A stretch of 64,000 bases of DNA, taken from assembly GCA_023627715.1 (NCBI GenBank), contig JAMAHW010000017.1, positions 496,001 through 560,000 on the forward strand, read 5' to 3'. Below, piece after piece: positions 45,781 to 56,566 of this stretch. Position 1 is the stretch's first letter. Each line of letters starts with the position of its first letter. This DNA is from Periconia sp. R9002. Its lineage: Eukaryota > Ascomycota > Dothideomycetes > Pleosporales > Periconiaceae. The notes beneath the pieces were generated by a model. It worked only from the letters and a program-made list of their open reading frames with translations, was not told where the DNA came from and ran no database searches. The position numbers and the translations under genes are program-made.

Positions 45781-47576
45781 AAACGGCATCCGTTCTGGTC
45801 TACCGTTATTCTCCATCGTCAGATTCAGTCTTGAGTTGGGCACTCACTCCTCCTACTCAAAGATCTGCACCTTACGCTCGGCACTAACGCCATTCAATCG
45901 TCTCTTGGTGTCAGCGCATTCGATCACCAAAGTCCAATGGGGCAAAACCGCGGATCGACCCTTTTCGAGAAGCTTATATCCCTTCCACGAGACCTTCACA
46001 GTATGTTTCTTATCAGTCCATTATCATGTTCTCAGTCTCTTTTCTACTATTTCCTTATCTCATTTGTTTTTGCATCGGCGTTCTGGGCATACCCGAACCT
46101 CTTCACCCGAGGAAAATGGTTCTGGTTGGAGGACATGGTTCCATATATACCCCACGACTTCACATTTCATACTTGTACCCTTTGCCCACCACCCTCTCGG
46201 TTCGAATGAAATAGGAAATGGTTATCATGTTAGAACACGGGACATAGGGCAGGGCGGTTCAAATTTCCCTTCATACATTCAACAATTTTCCTTTGGTCAC
46301 TTTTTCTTGCCTTCATCCATGCGCCTTACTGTACATAACTCTGCATCCCATTAGAAAAAAATCCTAAAAGATCCCTATCGTACTAGTCGTCGTGATCCTC
46401 CCGTGCGTATTTTCCAACATCGCGCGACTATCCTAGTCATCAGCGACTTTATTCTGACTCAGCAAGCATCTCCAGCGTTGACTTAAATTGAGCTTTCCAT
46501 GTACGACCGGGCTTTTGTGACAAAATTTCCTGAAAAATGCACCTCTACTTCTGTGTGCCAAGATCCTTTGTGTATAAGGTTCTTACGTTCAATATAGAGT
46601 CCCGGGGGCTGTGTATGACGGTTTGAACCGTGTTGTGTTACTGTGACGGGTCGAATCAATATTTACGGACACGTCGGTGTATGACGTACCCAAGGTAGTG
46701 GTTTGGACATAGTGACGTGGAGTGATGATGAGGTGGGAAGGTGGTGGGGAAGGTTAGTGGATAGATTTGTTCAAGACACGGGAAGCGAGAGCGGAGTTCT
46801 TGGTTGTTTAGGGTACAGGATGTTGAATGGAGGGTTTTTCGATATTGTATTACGGTGTTTCGTGGTTTAATAGATTTTTGGTCAGCGGTTTTTGGATATC
46901 CGAGGAGTATGTGCGCAAGGAGGGGATACCAGTGAAGCCAATCATATTGTTTGTGCACTATTTTCGAGAATCGAGCTGATGACAACGATTGAGCGTGTGT
47001 TCAAACCCAAGATATGAATTTGTATGCGACTACGTTGGCAGATAATCTGTGGTTGAGACTCCGTTACTTACGTCTTTGGTGATTCCCTATCAAACCCGAA
47101 AAAAAGTCTGTGCAAGTCCAGAAGAAGAGATCACACAAGTGCTTTGGATGCGGATAGACCGCTAGTTGATCTGATAATAGCCAGAGTCGGCATATAAATA
47201 GAGGTCTGGACACCTACGTTAATCACAAATCCTTCAACTACATTCTTGCGACATAACACTTCTATTCACAATTTCAAAGATATTAGATTTACTATCAGTA
47301 CCCATTTCCACCGGAAACAATACTCATGCTATCTAATCAACTTTGGACTGCCCTATAAATTCAGGGCACAACTTCAACCCAACCTGCTCGCCGCCGTGAG
47401 ACTTCGAATTTCACGTTCGTGCGACCGAAACAAATCCGAGGACTATAAGAAATCCTGAGCCTAAATAGTGGTTCGAATTTCGCTGCCTTCCCGCCTGCGG
47501 TACTGTTCTGGACCGGCTGGATTATTCTGTCAACAAGGTGTCGCCAAATTCTTCGTCGGTTACGATAGGAAGAAAA
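45781..47576. other. Intergenic region
   Basis: About 1.8 kb with several frames of 60-200 codons that are not supported by composition or domain. The longest one overlaps the end of the BTB-like gene in another frame. A short AT-rich stretch with TATAAATAG near 47192 may be a core promoter for the Cys-rich gene. Confidence 0.4.
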
Positions 47577-49031
47577 ATGGCGGGAATCTTCAACATGTTT
47601 AGCATTTCACCAACTGCAATTCCCTTCTTCGAAGAACTTTTAGGTCCAAGAGCGAGTTCAAAGTATTGGCAATTAGAAGATGTAGTACAACTACCACCTC
47701 AAGTTACAGGGGAGCATAGGCCAACGGCGCTTTCGAACAGAGCTTTCTGGGGAAATCGGAATTCAAGAAATTTAGGGCTAGGGATTCGTTGCCATATTTG
47801 TTTTCAAGAGGAGCATAGATAAGATCCACTCATGAAACGCCAGCAACAAATGAACGATTGGTACGACTACTTTGAACAAAACACCTGTCACAGATGCACT
47901 CACCAAATGTGGGGGTGTGGGGATTGTAGGGTCGTCGCCATGTCACCCTCCGGGTGGGCTCGATTCGACAATTTTATCACATTTGACGGTATAGATCGGA
48001 ACATAGAGGCCTTAGGCTTCAGGATCAGCCCCATATACGGTGACATCGGCCGTTCATTCACGGATATTTACGGAGTCGGGGACCGGCCTTTTCTGGAAGG
48101 GCCTTTGAATATCGATCTTGGGAAACATACAATTACAGCAGGGGTGGCCACGAAATTTTACGTTTACGCTCACTGCTGTAAGTGTAATTCAGCAAAAAAG
48201 AATCGATACTCTTGGCTCTTCTACTGCAATGAAGAACATAAGCGTGACCAGCGAGACAAATGCATATCGTATTCATGTAAACACAACCCGTGGAGGTGTC
48301 CGGATTGTATTCGATTGCTTGCGTACTCACTCGGCGACCGGTCGTCTCATGGCTTGGACGCGATTAGTTTCTTTGTTTTATGGGTTTTCCCCGATTCCTT
48401 TATGACTGGGAGACGGAAATTGCTACAGAATCCACTTTTCCGAGCCTCTGCCGAGCTGAATCCACAGTGGAAATTGATCCCAGCGGATGAACGCACTGCG
48501 ACTTCTGCAGAACAGAATTCCAACTTGCCTCGTCTAGCCGGCCCCTCAGCTTCATCTAGGTATACTCCTTTCATGGATTCACAAGCTGTATACTCTGACG
48601 ATAATCCTACTCTAGCGAGTACATATGCATCTTCATCGACATACACAGTCTCCGAAGGGAAGCGTCCAATGGGAGCACCCCCGGGAGGCGCTTCTTCAGT
48701 TCCCGTCTCTGCTCTGCAGCCGGAGGGTGCAACGCTCCTTACTGTACCCGCTCATGATACCGGAGCTTCAGGAGTTGGAAGTGAGACCTCCGACGATCAG
48801 CAAATACCAGCACACCGACGTCGTTCCAGCACAGAGATCAAACAAAAGATGAACGTTCTAAACTACCGGGTCGAAATCCCAGAACCAGAGTATGAAAACC
48901 CTGAAAAGTTTCCTCAAAGGAATCTTTTGTCCATGTTCAATGATATGCTTGTCAACGATCCAAACGGAGATGGCACTCTGCCTGCGTCAGCCTCTACGTC
49001 GCAGCCAGAGACAGATGAAGCAACACAATAG
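47577..49031 (+). pseudogene. Cys-rich (zinc-finger-like) protein gene interrupted by in-frame TAA
   Basis: I do not recognise the family. From ATG 47577 the frame runs 81 codons to a TAA at 47820-47822, then continues in the same frame from ATG 47832 for 399 codons. Paired cysteines lie on both sides: RCHICFQEEH before the stop, then CHRCTHQMWGCGDCR, HCCKCNS, CISYSC and CPDC after it, which suggests one original zinc-binding protein. The C-terminal 200 residues are Ser/Thr/Pro-rich and acidic. Alternatives are an unusually short 36-nt intron (47787-47822 region, GTTGCC donor, AAG acceptor at 47825), a start at 47832 giving a shorter protein, or a sequencing error. Labelled pseudogene with reserve. 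Confidence 0.5.
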
Positions 49032-50077
49032 TTATAAGCTTTCAACTACATCTCTTTCTTCCGGTCTATAAGCAAAGTCTTCTACTTATGCTGCTGGATG
49101 GGTTGGCATAACTAGACCAGCTAAAGGCGGGATTAGCGAGAGCTCTACAAGCGGCGATTAGTTCGATTGATTGAGGGTGACTCTATCAGCAAGTACCAGG
49201 CTATAATGTGAGAGTGTGTCTCGTCTAGACCATGCTCAGTATTTTTCCTACATACTTTCCTCTCATTTCTTTTTCTTCAGAATTGTTCTTACATGAATAT
49301 TCTATGTTTTTCCTTTGACCATGAAATTATTGATAATGGTTGGTTACACATACTTGGTATAAATTTGAATTGCTTTCTTATTATTCCATTGCCTAAGTTT
49401 GCTCTCTCAGGTGCGTTGTTCGTGTCCGTATTCAAATGAGGGAGTCGTAATTAAACTTTAATTAATAAACCTTGAATTGAGTTCATTTTATTCCCTTTCC
49501 CTATTCATCGTCGCATTTATTAGACGACTCCCTCCTTATTGAACGACTAGTCCTTGTCTGCGTGAGTCATTTACGTCGACTGGTATTGTTGATTTGGTTG
49601 TGCTCATATCACGTGACAATCTTACCGCTGGGCGGCCTAAGGCCCACGACTGTTACAATGAGGCTTGCCAACTGACATCAGACGTACAATTAAGAATTGA
49701 GTCTTCGTAACGCATGGACCAGAACGGCGTAGCTAAAACCAGTCACACGATGATCCTCTCCAGCGTTTGTACTCCTTCGGCTACTTCCGCCCAGCTCCGG
49801 ATACGACTGGAGATAGATAGGCACGCGCGCGCCCAGTCCGTCCACTATTGGTGTACCTAGACTGGTTTGTACACCGAAAATGAGGGCTGAAGCAGAGCCT
49901 CGTTTGCCCTATTCATCAAATTAGGCAACCGAACGGCCGAAAGCGAACAGAATACGAAGTGTGCCACTCCTGTGGCGGCCCCCTTATATTATAAGATACC
50001 CAAAGACCCACGACTCGTGCAGCGCCCAAAACATACACATATGACAACCATCGTCCGCGAGAATCCATTCCTAGGCA
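49032..50077. other. AT-rich intergenic region
   Basis: About 1 kb without a gene, AT-rich especially at 49240-49520, where TTAATTAATAAAC-like sequence occurs. The right end is the promoter of the 870-aa membrane protein gene. Confidence 0.4.
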
Positions 50078-52942
50078 ATGCGAGCAAACTTCAGTGCATG
50101 CGCAGCGCAGTACCAGGCCAATACCACTCAAGGCGAAGAGCTCCGCGCACGATGGGGCTGGCACGGCCCTGTCGTCGGCATCGACAAGAACCCACTAACC
50201 CAAATCTCGAGGGAGGGATGCTATGAGCTCTGCGGCGGAGAACCAGATTATTACCCCTGGACGGACGTATCCAGTACTTTGACAACTTGGATTCTACCCA
50301 TCGTGGGCATCTTACTGCAGGCCCCGTTCGAGAGTAATGCGTTTGGGCGGACGGTGCTCGCGATTACGCGCTGGGTGGGCTCGCCTATCGCATCCCTCTC
50401 CTACATACTGTGGAACATCAAGGTATCGGCAAAAGCAGCTTTAATGGTCGACATGTCGGTGCCGTTCACTCATCTACCGCACAAGAGGACGGATTTTGCG
50501 AGCATGCGAGATTCTATGTATTTGCTGCTGGTGATGAACCAGTACACGATGAAGCCTGAGTCTGCGCTGTATAAGAAGGAAGCTGAAGGTTTGCTGCGGA
50601 TCGTCCTCTTTAGTAGGGATCTCAAATTGACAGATACCGACAAGTCGTTACGGCAGATGAGACGGATCTTGAGCCGCGAATTGCGCGAGATGCGCAGGCG
50701 TGGCGCAGTACCTGGTACGTCGCGTGGTGGAATGCAACCTTCTGAGGGGTGAAGTTGAAGCTGATTCGTTCCCAGTCTTTGTTTCTACGCTGTGGTTCTT
50801 GTTCGCGTTTGCCCTCTCCATTCAGGCTGCGTTTGGCGATGTCGGTGAGAATCGCACAGCGCACGACTTGGCCATGGGCTGTCTGCTCGCGTGGTTCCCA
50901 ATTCTGATCATGGCATCCATAGTGGATCGGAATCCGATCGCTGCGAATGCTATCAAGAAGAAAATCAACACCTTGATTGATCACGTTCGGCATGCTCTGC
51001 TTGACGAAAGACACCGGAACAATTTTCTCGAATCGTTCAAAGATCAACCAGAGTTCTACGCTTTGAAGGACTATGTTGAAAATATCGCCAAAAGAGCTGA
51101 ATACATGGACGACTTCTTTATCGACTTTGCGGGCCAGGCGCGCATACGATGGCATTACGGTGCGGCTCATGCAATAATCTCTGACATCGAACGCTGTTAC
51201 ATTGCCGAAAAAGGACGGAACTGGCTCGCCGACGAGGAGCAAGCGCGAACAAATCTGGTCCTCGGCCCTGTCAACGAAGAAGGGTTGGTATGGTTTGACA
51301 TTCGAGAGTATTGGCAGGTGTTGTCCGCGATCATAATTGTCGGTGCAAGCTGCGGTGGCGCGTTTATTCTCAGCTTCTTCACACCGACGGTGGGTTTAGG
51401 CTGCCGTAGTGGCGGGTATGTGATATTTTTCTGCATCTCATTCGGCCTATTAATTGTTGAGATGATCGTCTGGCTGGTAATTTCTTCCTATCAACCCCAA
51501 TTAGTCACTCGCACTGCGACAGTTTTCCACAATAGCCAGTGGGATTATGCCGTCCAACATGAGTGGACGGCAATCAAGAGGCGAGCTTCAAGTTTACTTC
51601 ACGCAACTCAAAGCTGGTGTATTCGAGCAATAGTGCGTTTAGTTCTTCTATATCCGTGGAAAGATAAAGAAGACATGGCGGGGAGGGTGGAAGGCTTACT
51701 CGACATATCGTTGAAGCGATTGCGAGAGATGGACGCTCGGAGGAGGTGGGAATGGTTTTTCTTCCGGCCGTTGGAAACTTTCAATACGGTATGGCTGGTA
51801 AGTGTGAACTCGGAAAGCGCGCGTGAAAACCATTGCTTTTTTAACACATCTTAGATTTACATCGTCGCGGCACAAACGATCGGATCTTATAGGAGATGCG
51901 AATGCGTGACTAGCACCTGGGGTGGGGGTGGAGGATACTTGGATTTTGTCATCCAAGATATTGCGACAACGAAGTGGGTGTATGTTTATTGGGTCTCTGG
52001 CACTCTCATCTCTGCCCTCGTCATGGGAGCAGCGATGATCTACATTACAATCGAGGTATTGGAACTTAAACAGATTTGACTACAATATTCTAACACGCAA
52101 TACTAGTGGTGTCAGCAATCATTCCTTTCAACCGAAGTATACGCAGATGCTCTGAAGGGGCTGCGCAGAACGCGCACGTATCGTCACTGGACTTATGTAT
52201 TTCGCTACCTATCCCGCATAGCAATGAAATACACGCTCGATATTGCAGCATATCTTGCATATCGTGCCAAAATCATAAAAAAGCCCCAAGACACACTCCT
52301 GTGGCGCAAAGAACACACGTGGAACCCTCCGGCAAAAGAGCTTATGGCATACAACACTCCCGTTCCACCCAATGATCCTCGCGACAACCCTGCTTTCGAA
52401 TTCCGCGACTTTTCCACCCCTATGGAACGAGACAGATCGCATCAATCATACGAAACACCTGCTATGGCGCATTCACTTTTTCCGCCTACGATTCCACGTG
52501 GGAGACCTAGGGATGATAGCGATTCTTCCAACACTAGACCGCTTCCACCGAGCCCGCACCGGGCCAGCCACGACTCTGAAACTCCACTCACCCAGCCTCC
52601 TTCCCTCGTACATCCGCATCATTATCGGGAGCACGCCGAGTCTGCAATTGTTGATGATGAGTCATGGCATGGAAGTGATGTATTTTGGTCACCGATTGAG
52701 TTGCGAGAAGAGAGGCAAGTTTTCCATCCGTCTTTAGGGGTAGAGGGCATAACTACGATGCAAAATAGACAAGGGTAAGCCACTTCAAGATGCTTAAGAC
52801 ATGGGGAGCCCGTGAACATATTGACGATCAAGGCTTGCTGACCCTCCAACTTTGCAGATACACAAGGGCCAATTCAGATACAGGGAGTCCACCCACCGGA
52901 GATGGACTGGGGATACGGATAAAAAGAGACTCGGATAGATGA
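50078..52942 (+). CDS. Large fungal multi-TM protein, unknown function (870 aa)
   Basis: Five exons (50078-50714, 50776-51797, 51855-52055, 52107-52774, 52858-52942) give 870 aa. The start region has two conserved Cys (GCYELCGGEPDYYPW), probably extracellular. The block VSSTLTTWILPIVGILLQAP and FESNAFGRTV follows, a pattern I associate with uncharacterised Pezizomycotina membrane proteins. About seven hydrophobic segments follow, including STLWFLFAFALSIQAAFG, AMGCLLAWFPILIMASIVDR and a pair near residue 415-470. The C-terminal 200 residues are Pro/Ser/Asp-rich and hydrophilic. An in-frame stop (TAG) lies two codons before the chosen ATG, so any signal peptide would need an upstream exon that I could not find. 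Confidence 0.75.
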
Positions 52943-53683
52943 TTCAGGAATGCAGTTTTGATCAATGTATTAACAGATCGCACTTAATTATAGTGCTGGA
53001 AGCTATAATCCGTTAACAACTTACCAACAGTAGTGGCTAAGGCAGAAGCTAGTCGCGAACTAACGGTTCTGGTAAAGCCGCGATAAAGCCCAGGTATCAC
53101 TACATGGTTGTTATCAGTGGGAATCACGTTTTTTGTGTTACAACGCGCAGATCACGTGTTGATTAAAGTTTGCCAGACGGTCGCGATAATGGATAGGGAC
53201 GGTGAATTAGAGCCAAGCTTGCCGCTTTTTGGCATTAAGCTTTCACCCTGGTCAGCCTTATCGGGCACGCCCACTTGGGCTCTCACACTCACCTTCACCT
53301 CGAAAACTGCCAATTTGTCTTCACCTCGTCAATCATTAGTCTCTATAAGGGCAATTGGAGTGCAGCCTCCAATTCTGTGAACACCCGCACACAATCTTTC
53401 TACGACAGCGCCCCCTCACGACTTACATTGATGATCTATATTCACGACTTCCACTTACGACTTTCAATTGCGAATTTGACCCGCAGCTTCAACGCACGAC
53501 ATCAAGTCACGACATCCACCCACCCACCTCGGGTCCAACACAAATAGACTACATCAGTACGGTGACACAGACGCCCGATCTCCTCCGGCGGTTCGACCAC
53601 TACACAACTCCTACGAACGACTTGGCCAATACACACGGTTCCACATTAACGAACAAACCGATAAATCTATACCGCTCTCCAAC
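52943..53683. other. Intergenic region
   Basis: About 740 bp. Plus-strand frames at 53108-53696 are Thr/His/Ser-rich and overlap one another without a domain; they are probably 5' UTR of the next gene. No repeats noticed. Confidence 0.4.
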
Positions 53684-54466
53684 ATGCCCAACATGAACCT
53701 CTTTCAGCTTCTCCCAACCATCGTCTCTCTTATTCTGCCACTCACGATGCGCCTCAAGGGCTTGACCTTGGAGCCGAATTGGTTCTTCATCTTTGCCGGA
53801 GTCTACCTCATTGTTGCCGAGGATGGATATAGATACTCGCTCGAGCGTTGGGTCTCCGAGTTCGCTCAGTATACCGGCCTCTGCTCCCACATCGGCGTCT
53901 GTCTGCTCGACCAAGTCTATATCGTCAACAATCCAGGTTGGCGCGGCGAGATCGTCTACTGGGCGGTGTTCTTACGATGGGCTGTTGGCATGAGCCGCGT
54001 CCATAATAAGCGTATCAAGGTTAGTACCCTTTCTTGGGTTCTTTATCTCATCCTGCGTATTCTGCTTTTCATTTGCTTTTTCATACATTGGTTGGTTGGT
54101 GCAGGGTTATGACAAGGAAGCGTTTATTGAAAGATGTGTGCCATGGTAGATCTTCCGGAGGGCTCACGCGCTTCTGCGCAAGCTCTCTCCTCTGCACAGG
54201 TGCGATAAGGTGGTTGCCGCCACCATCCTCACCTTCTTCCTCCGCTCAGCCACCACCGGCCTGTGGGCCTGGCTGGAAACAGCCGGCCTCTGGGCCAACT
54301 TCTTCTACAGCTGGGAGTACACCTTCGCCGTGACGGCGTACTTGTAAGTATTATCCCTCCCCAACTTGATCCTGAACGGAGACTGATTCTATCAAGCTTC
54401 CGCCCGGGTTGGCGCCCGGAGCTCGTGGCGCGCGCCCGCCGGGAGCTGGAGGAGGAGCAGGAGTAG
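53684..54466 (+). CDS. Small multi-TM membrane protein, unknown function (196 aa)
   Basis: Four exons (53684-54019, 54105-54145, 54200-54343, 54397-54466) give 196 aa. Hydrophobic segments are LFQLLPTIVSLILPLTMRLK, WFFIFAGVYLIVAEDGYRYS, IVYWAVFLRWAVGMSRVH and KVVAATILTFFLRSATTGLW; the last exons add FFYSWEYTFAVTAY and a charged end (RARRELEEEQE). The 54-nt intron 54146-54199 begins at GTAGAT so that retaining it puts a TAG at once in frame; its removal joins VPW to CDKVV. I do not recognise the family. The gene lies with two other small membrane-protein genes nearby. Confidence 0.65.
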
Positions 54467-55090
54467 GGGAGGGGTTCGCCCCGAGACTGAAAAGTCCCAA
54501 AAAAATATTTTGTATTATAGAAAAATCCGATATGGCTATAAGCCTCAGTTCATCATGACATCCGACAGCCTCTTCACTGCTATTGTGAAATTTACGTCCT
54601 TTTATCAACGGCAGGAATTTACATAATCAATAGCCGTGTATTACTATGTATATCTGGCACTGCTACATGACAGAACTATTGTTCACTCACACTTCCTGCT
54701 GACTATTAGACTCAAGTAGGACATCACGTTCATGTAGGTGCATTAATAGAGAACTGAACTACGGCTTATATTTAAGACTGATATACATGTGGTGTTTATT
54801 GTAGAACTTCAAGAATACTTAAACAGGTTTAAATATACCTGTAAACGGTCACTGGCTTCATACAGGATGAGACCGTGCAACACTATCTGTCACTATCTGT
54901 TCATTTATTATTCAATATCAAACATCAACCTCAACTCTTGAAATCGCCGCCGATGATCACCAAATAGCAGCTTTAGACATCCAAGACATTTACTGTAAGC
55001 CATCCAGCATCGCTCTAGACCACTAATTAACCCCCAATTTAACACCACCGCTAATTCTCACAACATTCCACGCTCCAACCAATCTTTCTC
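54467..55090. other. Convergent intergenic region
   Basis: About 620 bp of AT-rich sequence between convergent genes. No coding frame is supported; it should contain two polyadenylation regions. TTCATTTATTATTCAATATC near 54900 is AU-rich. Confidence 0.4.
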
Positions 55091-56144
55091 TTAGATATCA
55101 TTGTACTCATCGTACTCATCGTACTCATCATCATCCAGTCCCATCTTCGCATTTTCTCGACCTTGCTCAGACAACCCACGCCGCGTGTCAATTGGAAGGA
55201 GCATCGTTTCATCGTACTCCAGTTCGTGGATTGGTATTTCAACATATTCCCTCTGCTCAACCACATCGATATCTTCTTCTTTGCCTGAAACATTCGTGAT
55301 TGTTATTTTGGGAATGTTGATGAGGTGTGCGAAGAAGCTGTTGTGCAGACCTTCGGCATCGGCAAGTTTTCGGTCGAGGGAGTTGATTTGAGGTCGTAAA
55401 GACGGGGACATTTTTGGTGTTTGCTGATGGATTTCGTAGACTTTGAGCGTGATGACGCGTCGAATGAGATAGGTTATGACTGCACTGAGGAGGACTTTGC
55501 ACAGTTTGGCAGATATGGTGTCGGTTGTGAAGGTGGGTCGTGGTGAGGATGGTGATTGGGGGTTGTGAGAATAGAGGATGATGGCTACGGCCATGGAGAT
55601 ACATATTGCGAGAACAGGCTGGTATATCTGGAGGGGGCTCCAGGTGGAGCGGGTCGTGAGATGAGACTTAAAAGGTCAGGATCGGTCAGTTTTGTAAACT
55701 TGAGTGTTTATAGCAACGACTTCGACAGCACCGAGGTATCCACATTTAAAATCGAAAGTTTCAAAGTTGCATATGCAGATTCTCACGAAAAAAAAATAGA
55801 GATAAAACTAATTGTGACTGAAACGGAATAACTCACTTCCATTTTGACCGCGACCTTCGAAGCACACTCAACCAAGACAATCATCAAAGAGATGGTCACT
55901 AAGATCGTTAGAAAAGCGCCTGAGACCACACAAGATGCTGCTCGTTGTGACAAGATTAAGACATTGCAGGCTACGAAAATTCGCAGCAGACGGTCCACCC
56001 TCTTGGGGTCAGATCGAGCGGCTCGCCACCTGTTGTGGCGTACAGGACAGTGAGCGCACTCCCGACGGTAATCAACGTGTAGATCGAGTGAAAAATCTCC
56101 CAAAGGAAATATAGCACGAGACCAATGGTAATCAGGGTGAACAT
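55091..56144 (-). CDS. Multi-TM protein with acidic tail repeat, unknown function (279 aa)
   Basis: Three exons (56044-56144, 55837-55999, 55091-55666) give 279 aa. Hydrophobic segments are MFTLITIGLVLYFLWEIFHS, a second around VLVDRLLRIFVACNVLIL, SGAFLTILVTISLMIVLVEC and PVLAICISMAVAIILYSH. The first intron (56000-56043) is only 44 nt with a GTACGC donor and an AGAG acceptor; it was chosen because it rejoins two frames cleanly. The C-terminal half is soluble, with KITITNVSGKEEDIDVVEQ and an acidic end in which DEY is repeated three times, encoded by three copies of a 9-bp unit (55103-55129). I do not recognise the family. The 5' structure is less certain than the rest. Confidence 0.6.
55103..55129. 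repeat. 9-bp tandem repeat, three copies, in coding sequence
   Basis: The unit GTACTCATC is repeated three times exactly and encodes the repeated Asp-Glu-Tyr of the C-terminal tail on the minus strand. Being a multiple of three, copy-number change would keep the frame. Confidence 0.8.
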
Positions 56145-56566
56145 GGTCGTAGAGCGGAGACAAGTCGGGTCCGTGGAGTTGTCAGTGAAGGCATGGATGT
56201 GAGCGGCCGACCAGGACCGCGGGGACTACGTGAGTGTTCGATTATGTAATGCAAAATTTGAGAGGGTTGAGAGATTGATTTGGTGGTTAATGTGGTTGTC
56301 CCAAGAGTGAAGTTACTTGGCTGTTTATCAACCTCGTGCATTGACCTCATGCGGGCGATGGCGCTATACAATGGAACGTTTGCTTTCACAAGTAATCAAT
56401 TGAGATTTTATGAAGCTCCTTCGAATCATTGGAAGGAAAGCAAGCATTGTTTTTCACCAATATCAGTAACAAAACAGGAGATGTGAATTCTTGCCTTCTA
56501 CCGAAGGTGACAACTTGAAATACACGATTTAGGAAGGCCTACTATCTATCCAACCCCATTAGCTAA
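56145..56566. other. Intergenic region
   Basis: About 420 bp between two minus-strand genes. It holds the promoter of the multi-TM gene on the left and the 3' end of the MFS gene on the right. No feature recognised. Confidence 0.35.

Noticed and set aside
45725..46354. 209-codon frame downstream of the BTB-like gene
   Set aside because: It overlaps the last exon in another frame and has no domain; most likely 3' UTR.
54146..54199. In-frame TAG read as evidence for a pseudogene
   Set aside because: A 54-nt GT-AG intron removes it and restores a continuous membrane protein.
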